Of a DNA stretch of 7,004 nucleotides, positions 5,506-7,004 are shown in pieces. The translations under genes and the position numbers were made by a program. How positions within the stretch are numbered: position 1 is the stretch's first letter; each line of letters starts with the position of its first letter. The DNA is from an uncultured Lachnospiraceae bacterium (lineage in GTDB: Bacteria > Bacillota > Clostridia > Lachnospirales > Lachnospiraceae): positions 1 to 7,004 of the forward strand of contig CAKRHL010000103.1 in assembly GCA_934338765.1 (NCBI GenBank). Direction: 5' to 3'. The notes under the pieces were generated by a model. It had not been told where the DNA came from and made no database searches. It saw nothing but the letters and a program-made list of their open reading frames with translations.

Positions 5506-6876
5506 ATGGCACAGAAAGAACAGGTTATTAAAGATCTCGACAAGATTATTTCTCTGATCCGCACAGACAGCGATCAGATTTCCGCTGATGACAAAAAGAA
5601 AATGGTGGATGACACACTTCATTATTTTGACAATTATGTAAGTCCGGGCTGGCTGAAATACAGAAAATCCGTTTCATCCGATTCGGAGAACGGTGCTGTA
5701 CTGGAGTGGCATGATGAAGGAGCTTACTGCTACGGACTGAACGGTGAAAAGTTCATCGACTGCCTCGGTGGTTTCGGTATTTACACATGCGGTCACAGAA
5801 ATCCGGAGATCCTGGATGTGGTAAAAGCACAGCTTGATCATCAGGCACTTCACTCACAGGAGCTTCTTGATCCTCTCCGTGGTTATCTTGCAAAGGCTGT
5901 TGCAGATATCACACCGGGCGATCTGCAGTACTGCTTCTTTACAAACGGTGGTGCAGAGGCCGTTGAGATGTCCTTAAAGCTTGCCCGCATCGCGACCGGC
6001 GGCAGATGGTACATTTCTACGGTTGGTGCTTTCCACGGTAAATCAATGGGTGCCATCTCTATGGGTGGTAAGAGTACATATCGTACCCCTTATATTCCAA
6101 TGGTACAGCAGGTACAGCATGTACAGTATGGTGTTGCCGAGGATATCCGTAAGGCGATCGCAAATCTTCAGGCAGTCGGCGAGAAGGTTGCCGGTGTTAT
6201 CCTTGAGCCAATCCAGGGTGAGGCCGGTGTTATCATTCCTCCGGAGGGATATCTGACAGAGGTCCGCAAGATCTGTGATGAGACAGGTGTTGCACTGATC
6301 TTTGATGAGATTCAGACCGGTATGGGTCGTACCGGTACCATGTGGCGTTGTGAAGCCGAGGGTGTTACTCCGGATATCATGACATTTGGTAAGGCATTCG
6401 GCGGCGGCATCATGCCAATCACCGGTATTATCTGTAAGCCAAAAATGTGGACACAGGAGCTTATCGACAATCCATGGCTTCTTGGTTCTCCTACTTTCGG
6501 TGGTAACCCTGTATGCTGTTCTGCCGCACTTGCTACGATCAAGTATATGCTTGAAAATGATATTCCGGGTGTCTGCAAGAAGAAGGGCGAGTTCCTGAAA
6601 GCCGGTCTTGAGAAGCTGGCTGCAAAATATCCTGAAGTCATCTCCGAAGTACGTGGTACCGGACTGATGCTTGCAGTTGAGTTCCACACCTCTGACATTG
6701 GTTATGAGTGTGCGAAGGGTCTTTTTGCAAGACGTGTTATGACTGCCGGTACTCTTGTCAACGCCAAGACGATCCGTTTCGAGCCGACCGCTGTCATTTC
6801 ACAGCAGGATATGGAGGACGTTCTGACCCGTATGGATGAGTCTCTTGCCGATACCAAAAAGGCAATGAACCTGTAA
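5506..6876 (+). CDS. patA: Putrescine aminotransferase (class III, PLP-dependent)
   Basis: Predicted to transfer the amino group of putrescine to 2-oxoglutarate, giving 4-aminobutanal (which cyclises to 1-pyrroline) and glutamate, the first step of putrescine breakdown. At 456 aa it matches E. coli PatA/YgjG (459 aa as I recall) nearly end to end, with shared blocks such as FIDCLGGFGI (83-92), LHSQELLDPLR (115-125), GAFHGKS (174-180) and AGTLVNAKTIR near the C-terminus. PLP-site features: TNGGAE (146-151) for phosphate binding, E234 in VILEPIQGE, D267 in FDEIQTGMGRTG for the pyridine nitrogen, and K296 in TFGKAFGGGIMP as the Schiff-base lysine. No signal peptide, so cytoplasmic. The start has a consensus AGGAGG 8 nt upstream. 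Codon use is strongly biased (many GGT, CGT, ATC, CTT codons), suggesting good expression. Related class III enzymes (ornithine, 4-aminobutyrate or cadaverine aminotransferases) are alternatives, but the N-terminal extension and block pattern favour the putrescine enzyme. Confidence 0.88.
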   Translation: MAQKEQVIKDLDKIISLIRTDSDQISADDKKKMVDDTLHYFDNYVSPGWLKYRKSVSSDSENGAVLEWHDEGAYCYGLNGEKFIDCLGGFGIYTCGHRNPEILDVVKAQLDHQALHSQELLDPLRGYLAKAVADITPGDLQYCFFTNGGAEAVEMSLKLARIATGGRWYISTVGAFHGKSMGAISMGGKSTYRTPYIPMVQQVQHVQYGVAEDIRKAIANLQAVGEKVAGVILEPIQGEAGVIIPPEGYLTEVRKICDETGVALIFDEIQTGMGRTGTMWRCEAEGVTPDIMTFGKAFGGGIMPITGIICKPKMWTQELIDNPWLLGSPTFGGNPVCCSAALATIKYMLENDIPGVCKKKGEFLKAGLEKLAAKYPEVISEVRGTGLMLAVEFHTSDIGYECAKGLFARRVMTAGTLVNAKTIRFEPTAVISQQDMEDVLTRMDESLADTKKAMNL

Positions 6877-6941
6877 ATAATCAATGGATGATCAGACAGT
6901 AAACTTACCTAAAATTGATTAATAAATAATAAACTTGTCAA

Positions 6942-6985
6942 ATGATCTGTACCAATATACCTATCCGTATATTGGTACAAGTCAT
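6942..6985. promoter_or_regulatory. Long inverted repeat downstream of patA, possible operator
   Basis: TGTACCAATATAC (6948-6960) and GTATATTGGTACA (6967-6979) are perfect 13-bp arms around a 6-nt centre. After one mismatch the pairing resumes with a T-G pair and ATGA (6942-6945)/TCAT (6982-6985). No T-tract follows on either strand, so it is a poor intrinsic terminator for patA. A dyad of this size is typical of a binding site for a dimeric repressor of a gene starting beyond the right edge. A weak promoter-like pair (TTGGTA at 6972-6977, GATTAT at 6995-7000) overlaps its right arm. The rest of 6877-7004 is AT-rich with no coding frame. Confidence 0.45.
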
Positions 6986-7004
6986 CTTGAAAGGGATTAT
7001 ATAT

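Noticed and set aside
6043..6687. 214-codon minus-strand open frame opposite patA
   Set aside because: It is a shadow of the highly conserved aminotransferase, made possible by its biased codons; its translation is rich in Thr/Cys/His without domain features.
1..7004. CRISPR array inside the window
   Set aside because: Apart from the anti-repeat in the tracrRNA I found no repeated 36-bp unit with spacers. The array is presumably beyond position 1.

Overview
The window looks like chromosomal DNA from a gut-type Firmicute, most likely a Lachnospiraceae-like Clostridia member. Reasons: strong AGGAGG-type ribosome binding sites, moderate-to-low GC, a type II-A CRISPR-Cas9 of the Firmicutes kind, a bile salt hydrolase, and a putrescine aminotransferase. 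The species is not determined.

Positions 1-2690 (minus strand) hold the first ~896 codons of a cas9 gene that runs off the left edge. The reading frame is open throughout. The RuvC-I Asp, the Arg-rich bridge helix, the RuvC-II Glu and the HNH His are all present. Just upstream, on the opposite strand, is a tracrRNA gene (about 2808-2910) with a near-consensus promoter, a nearly full-length anti-repeat, three small downstream hairpins and a T-tract. This is the layout of S. pyogenes-type II-A loci. No CRISPR array, cas1, cas2 or csn2 lies in the window; they would be expected beyond position 1. The anti-repeat allows the missing array's repeat to be predicted.

Positions 2912-3221 are AT-rich intergenic DNA ending in the terminator of the next gene. 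Two minus-strand genes follow: a choloylglycine hydrolase of bile-salt-hydrolase type (3222-4196, read after the regulator) and a GAF-like/LuxR-type regulator (4415-5191). They are separated by ~218 bp containing a 19-bp dyad. Position and orientation suggest, but do not prove, that the regulator responds to bile or controls bsh.

Divergent from the regulator is a plus-strand putrescine aminotransferase (5506-6876), whose sequence closely follows the E. coli PatA/YgjG pattern. Its promoter is strong. Its ~125-nt leader contains a very long hairpin ending in a U-tract, with an apical CUCCU loop complementary to the gene's own Shine-Dalgarno sequence. This is a candidate cis-regulatory RNA and the least expected structure in the window. 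After the gene comes a perfect 13-bp dyad with no T-tract, which may be an operator for a gene beyond the right edge.

The cas9 side is visibly more AT-rich than bsh and patA, consistent with a CRISPR island next to resident metabolic genes. The window contains no novel enzyme system. The parts most worth following up are the guide-RNA pairing and the patA leader.
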